Assembly (NCBI GenBank): GCA_943322985.2
Contig: CALPGA020000011.1
Coordinates: forward strand, 1 to 34,416
Length of the DNA: 34,416 nt
Direction: 5' to 3'
From: Candidatus Finniella inopinata
GTDB lineage: Bacteria > Pseudomonadota > Alphaproteobacteria > Paracaedibacterales > CAITNM01
Each line of letters begins with the position of its first letter. Position 1 is the stretch's first letter. Under the pieces are notes generated by a model, which was not told where the DNA came from, did no database searches, and saw only the letters and a list, made by a program, of their open reading frames with translations. Made by a program: the position numbers and the translations under genes. Positions 31,291 through 34,416 of this stretch are shown here, piece after piece.

Positions 31291-31663
31291 TTATTCTTTA
31301 TGCTTTTGTATCTCTTCGCAAAAAACAGAGCGTTTTTCTGGGGTTGCAGAGGGATGCTGCAAAGTTTTTTTTATAGGTGACATTTAAGAGTTTAAGGGCA
31401 TACCATACGCAATGTTCACCTACGCCAAGACGATTGGCACGTTCATATTGGTAGGCGTCTGGATACTGCTCCACATCACGTTTTAGTTCTTCCATATCAA
31501 CTTTAGTAGATCTATTACGTTTTTTTATACATTCAATGTTATTGGACCACCTCATTACGCTGGCAACACCAACTCCAAAGCGTTCAGCCACTTTCGCCAT
31601 ACTGAGACCTTCTTCAAGTCTTATTTTGAGTATTTTTTGACGCATATCTAGGGAGTAGGTCAT
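31291..31663 (-). pseudogene. IS630-family transposase 5' part, truncated
   Basis: From ATG 31663 the frame gives MTYSLDMRQKILKIRLEEGL, a helix-turn-helix (MAKVAERFGVGVASVMRWSN), then KRDVEQYPDAYQYERANRLG and ALKLLNVTYKKN: the IS630 N-terminal half. At an A8 run (T8 on the plus strand, 31365-31372) the frame ends in a short false tail, while the +1 frame continues as KTLQHPSATPEKRSVFCEEI then QKHKE, the start of the DDE half, until a stop exactly where the IS3 end begins. IS630 elements often use slippage at such A-runs, so this may be normal rather than damage. The catalytic half is lost by IS3 insertion. Confidence 0.75.
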
Positions 31664-31758
31664 GGATGGCAATCTGTTTGAATTTGTCTTAAGCCAATCA
31701 CTCCCACTAGAAGTCTGAGTTTGAATATGAACCGCTCAAAGCGGATAAGTGTTACCTT

Positions 31759-31950
31759 TTACCTGTTAAACAGGGATAGCTGTTCTACTCTTTTGTCATC
31801 TGATTCTTGATTTTGAATGTACTTCTTAATCACTTTTTCATCAGCTCCTACTGTACTGACAAAGTATCCCCTAGTCCAAATTTGACATTTTCTATTCCTT
31901 TCTTTCTTGGCGCTTTGAGCAGCTCTTCGAAATTCAGGAAATCTTTAGAT
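31759..31950 (-). pseudogene. IS200-family TnpA C-terminal remnant
   Basis: On the minus strand the frame reads RFPEFRRAAQSAKKERNRKC and QIWTRGYFVSTVGADEKVIK with KYIQNQESDDKRVEQLSLFN then a stop at 31759-31761. The WTRGYFVSTVG and IxKYIxNQ motifs are typical of IS200/IS605 Y1 transposases; the N-terminal half with the HUH motif and the catalytic Tyr region is partly missing. Just upstream on the minus strand, CCTCCGCT and AGCGGAGG (31972-31990) form a hairpin such as these elements use at their ends. Confidence 0.7.
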
Positions 31951-32054
31951 TATGTCAAACCATTTGATTCCTCCGCTAAAAGCGGAGGTTTAGTATTTGG
32001 GATAATTATAACCAAATTAATCATTGTTGGCTATATTTGCTAGTTAGTTAAGAA

Positions 32055-32093
32055 TATAGCAGCAACCTCATTATTTATGAAGCGGCTGCTATA
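32055..32093 (-). terminator. Hairpin after the lipase-like gene
   Basis: TATAGCAGC at 32055-32063 pairs with GCTGCTATA at 32085-32093, nine perfect base pairs, 13-51 bases beyond the stop of the minus-strand gene that ends at 32106. A weak TTCTTAACT follows on the minus strand. Confidence 0.55.
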
Positions 32094-32105
32094 GTATAAG
32101 GTTAT

Positions 32106-34001
32106 TTAACCAAAAAGTTTCTCTTTTGCTCTAGTAAACCATCCTTTTTTTGGTGCTGCCTTGTGAGCTCTACCATTAGCAAGCATTGCATCCATATCTG
32201 TGCCTACAATTTTTGGATCAAAGCTACCACCTGCATTATTGACAGTACTTCCATAATGAAGTGGAGCAGCAATGGTTATTACTAGGTCTGCAACTGAATG
32301 AACGACTAACGCATCTACAGAAGCAGGTTGTCCATCAAAACGTGTGCGAGTCTTAAATAAACCAACAGTGTTTGTTGCAACACGTCCAGCCCAAGCCTTA
32401 AATGAAGACCAAATTGCACGTTTTTCTACTTGAGCTGTTGGATCTAAAGCTAGTGTGCCAACTCCAGCATACCCAGTAACTGAATCGACTGCTGCGCCAG
32501 CTTCTTGTGTGAATGCATCCCTAACTCCCGCAAGTCGTGGATCTTGAGCAGCTGTTGACACTGTATTTGCCACATTAAATGCGCTACGAGTATATTGGTA
32601 AAGCGTCCAAGCAGTTGGTGCACCTGGTATAAATGAAAGTACAGCTCTCACAGGTGCGCAATTAGCCACTTTAGCTACAGCCATTACACTACGATCAGCA
32701 AATGCAACAGTTTTACCTGTAGCGGTAAATATTCCTGCATAATTGTCAACAAAGCTTCCTACTGCAACTACCGGTCTTACAACCATGTTGACACCGCCTA
32801 CTATCGTCCCAGAAACCTGAGCGACTGTCTTAAAGGCACCAGCTTCACGCAATGAAACATTTGGAACTGGGTCAAGGTAAACGTTTTGACGAACTACGTT
32901 ATTCGCTCCAACAATTGCATGATATGCATCTAAAGAAACAGTTGCAACCGCTCTAGGTGCAGATAACAATAATCCTTTAAAGAGGTTACTTTGTGTGTTA
33001 TTGAAGTCATCACCATAAAGATCTTTGCCTAGTCTTATAGCGAGATCGGCCATTCCAAGCGCTGCAACGCCTGCACCCTGGCTATGTCCAGTAAAATAAA
33101 AATTTAGACCATCAGCATTTACACAACCATTCATTATTTCAGTGACTGCATTGCAGATTGAAGCTGTACAACTTGCTGCAGCAAAAGCAAACCCGCGGTG
33201 TACTTCTATATCTCCAAGTGATAGGCCTGCTTCAGATGCTTTAATTTTTTTACCATCACAGTTAGTCTTCCAGTCGTTATCGTTTCTTGATCCATGGTAG
33301 CATACTACAAATGTGCGTGTGTTTGGGTCATAAGCAACAACGCCTCGGTCATCATCAACGTAAGACCCTCCATCACCACCAAATTGAGGTTTGTAACCGG
33401 TTTTACCTTTGAAGACTTTCAAAATCCAGCCATTTCCTTCAAATTCCTGTTGAAGAGCATCTTTACGAGTATCGTTTTCTTTTAAGTCTTTTTTTAATTT
33501 TATAATTTTAACTTCAATTCTGTCACGTTTACTGTAGCAATCTTCCAGATCAAGATCATATTGATCTTCTTCTATTTTGCTAATTTTAGTTTTTACTTCG
33601 TCTAGCTTACTTCTTAGCACTTCCAATTCATCTTTTTTGCTTTGGCTTTTTGCAACAAGGTAGCTGAGGTCATTAATATTAAGCATACTACCTTGAAGGT
33701 CAGCAAAATTGGGGTTAATTGTGCCTGTAGGGCTCACCATTGGATTATGTGCATTCCTTGCAAAAGCAACCTCTGGACGTTCTACAACTTCCCAAATTCC
33801 GGGAGCATCTTCATCTGGCACAAGTTCTTCTTGTGGAGCTAATACACGTAATGATTTTGGTAAATCGAGCCCTTGTAATTCAAGAACTTCTGGACGGGGC
33901 AGTGCTACTGGTGCAAAAGCAATCGGTGCAATCGCAAAATGCGCAGCTGTTAGCATTAGTAGTTTTTTACTTAAAACTAGAGATTTTCTACCTGAAATCA
34001 T
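32106..34001 (-). CDS. Class 3 lipase-like exported protein, candidate effector
   Basis: A 631-residue protein. Residues 12-33 are hydrophobic (LLMLTAAHFAIAPIAFAPVA), fitting a signal peptide. Residues 115-185 form a charged coiled coil (SKKDELEVLRSKLDEVKTKI, KKDLKENDTRKDALQQEFEG). Residues 200-380 are an alpha/beta hydrolase of the lipase 3 type: VVAYDPNTRTFVVCYHGSRN, the nucleophile elbow FTGHSQGAG with Ser307, LLLSAPRAVA, and Asp377 in YLDPVPN. A His568 in VVHSVADLV can complete the triad. The last 200 residues hold several hydrophobic, Ala/Val-rich stretches that could touch membranes. The gene stands between IS fragments. The pattern suits a secreted phospholipase that acts on host membranes, but secretion and substrate are inferred. 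Confidence 0.75.
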   Translation of the reverse strand: MISGRKSLVLSKKLLMLTAAHFAIAPIAFAPVALPRPEVLELQGLDLPKSLRVLAPQEELVPDEDAPGIWEVVERPEVAFARNAHNPMVSPTGTINPNFADLQGSMLNINDLSYLVAKSQSKKDELEVLRSKLDEVKTKISKIEEDQYDLDLEDCYSKRDRIEVKIIKLKKDLKENDTRKDALQQEFEGNGWILKVFKGKTGYKPQFGGDGGSYVDDDRGVVAYDPNTRTFVVCYHGSRNDNDWKTNCDGKKIKASEAGLSLGDIEVHRGFAFAAASCTASICNAVTEIMNGCVNADGLNFYFTGHSQGAGVAALGMADLAIRLGKDLYGDDFNNTQSNLFKGLLLSAPRAVATVSLDAYHAIVGANNVVRQNVYLDPVPNVSLREAGAFKTVAQVSGTIVGGVNMVVRPVVAVGSFVDNYAGIFTATGKTVAFADRSVMAVAKVANCAPVRAVLSFIPGAPTAWTLYQYTRSAFNVANTVSTAAQDPRLAGVRDAFTQEAGAAVDSVTGYAGVGTLALDPTAQVEKRAIWSSFKAWAGRVATNTVGLFKTRTRFDGQPASVDALVVHSVADLVITIAAPLHYGSTVNNAGGSFDPKIVGTDMDAMLANGRAHKAAPKKGWFTRAKEKLFG

Positions 34002-34192
34002 GTGTGTCTCTTTAATTATTGTTACATTATTGCATACATATAGAGATTTTAAGTATGAAAGTCAAGAAAAAATGCAGAAAAAATGCAATGTTTAACCGAG
34101 TTTTTTGATGTTTAATTAGTAGACGGTTCTCGCGTTACTTGCACACTGCAATTTGCAGATTCGTTTTTACAGTTAGTGGCGGTTATTTCATA
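34002..34192. other. Non-coding space upstream of the lipase-like gene
   Basis: AT-rich upstream DNA of the minus-strand lipase gene with an AAAGAG ribosome site near the ATG. The part from about 34100 to 34192 has no feature I can name. It ends at the presumed end of an IS5-like element. Confidence 0.4.
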
Positions 34193-34416
34193 GAACCCTC
34201 TGCAAAACCCCTGAAGCAAGTTTAATAAATGGGTGAAGGAGATTTAGGGATATGGTAAGTTTGACATCAGAAATTCAAGTATATCGTTTGATAATGACTT
34301 CATTTTTAGACCTGATCCGCCGCTCCCCAAAAGCGAACATATTAGATGAGATAGAGCAGCTGGTAGATTGGGGAACGGTGCATCGTAAACTAAAGCGTAT
34401 TTTGCTGACCAGTGCA
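34193..34416 (+). mobile_element. Left end of an IS5-like insertion sequence (partial)
   Basis: GAACCCTCTGCAAAACCCCT near 34193-34212 resembles the terminal repeat of IS5-family elements (GA-CCT-TGCAAAA type). A transposase start follows. The element runs off the window. Confidence 0.6.
34252..34416 (+). CDS. IS5-like transposase, N-terminus (partial)
   Basis: Fifty-five codons from ATG 34252, preceded by a GAAGGAG site. They read MVSLTSEIQVYRLIMTSFLD, then LIRRSPKANILDEIEQLVDW and GTVHRKLKRILLTSA. The segment I-x-x-x-V-D-W followed by a basic helix is the usual opening of IS5/IS4-type transposases. The catalytic domain is outside the window. Confidence 0.65.
   Translation, partial: MVSLTSEIQVYRLIMTSFLDLIRRSPKANILDEIEQLVDWGTVHRKLKRILLTSA

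Noticed and set aside
31365..31372. Frame break in the IS630 gene as simple decay
   Set aside because: It falls on an A8 run, where this family often shifts frame by slippage, so it is not by itself proof of inactivation; the loss of the catalytic half is.
1..34416. tRNA or rRNA genes
   Set aside because: I looked for T-loop sequences and cloverleaf arrangements in the intergenic spaces and found none convincing.

Overview
The window looks like a piece of an AT-rich chromosome from an alphaproteobacterium, most likely a host-associated (intracellular) lineage such as Holosporales or Paracaedibacter relatives. The reasons are the aerobic haem genes hemC and hemF, the trmL-hemF overlap, an ffh-rpsP-rimM block, a YejA-type binding protein, an unusually large share of small exported proteins with no recognisable family, many short dispersed palindromic repeats, and decayed insertion sequences. 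The lineage is an inference from gene content; there is no rRNA here to prove it.

Layout. 1-5 kb: the first codons of an exported protein on the minus strand, recR and hemC divergently arranged, then two exported unknowns and an exported beta-helix-like repeat protein. 5-9.3 kb: an exported unknown, then a minus-strand operon of an exported trypsin-like protease, trmL and hemF, preceded by an exported GNAT-type protein whose reading frame has a stop codon just after the signal peptide. 9.4-16 kb: YejA-like binding protein, exported methyltransferase-like protein, exported unknown, Uup-type ABC-F ATPase, MlaD. 16-19.3 kb: a two-gene operon of exported repeat proteins, one with an N-terminal NHL propeller, followed by about 700 bp of dispersed repeats. 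19.3-24.3 kb: EptA-like phosphoethanolamine transferase overlapping dgkA, a FliJ-like coiled coil, an aquaporin with an altered second NPA box, an exported GNAT-like protein, and a SemiSWEET with decayed copies of its own start upstream. 24.4-26.9 kb: ffh-rpsP-rimM.

27.0-29.9 kb is the most interesting part: a compact four-gene plus-strand operon encoding a DUF3419/BtaA-like 3-amino-3-carboxypropyl transferase, a haem-oxygenase-like diiron protein with all six expected metal ligands, a GNAT-like protein and a multi-pass membrane protein. Nothing in it matches a pathway I know. It looks like a small biosynthetic or lipid-modifying cassette that starts from S-adenosylmethionine. An IS1595-family element has cut off the end of the fourth gene, so the operon may once have been longer.

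29.9-34.4 kb is a graveyard of insertion sequences (complete IS1595, fragments of IS3, IS630 and IS200, start of an IS5-like element) that encloses a large class 3 lipase-like protein, a candidate effector. Three beta-helix-like proteins share repeats and a common C-terminal tail but have no beta-barrel, and form a local exported family; the truncated gene at the left edge shares the upstream leader of one of them and may be a fourth.
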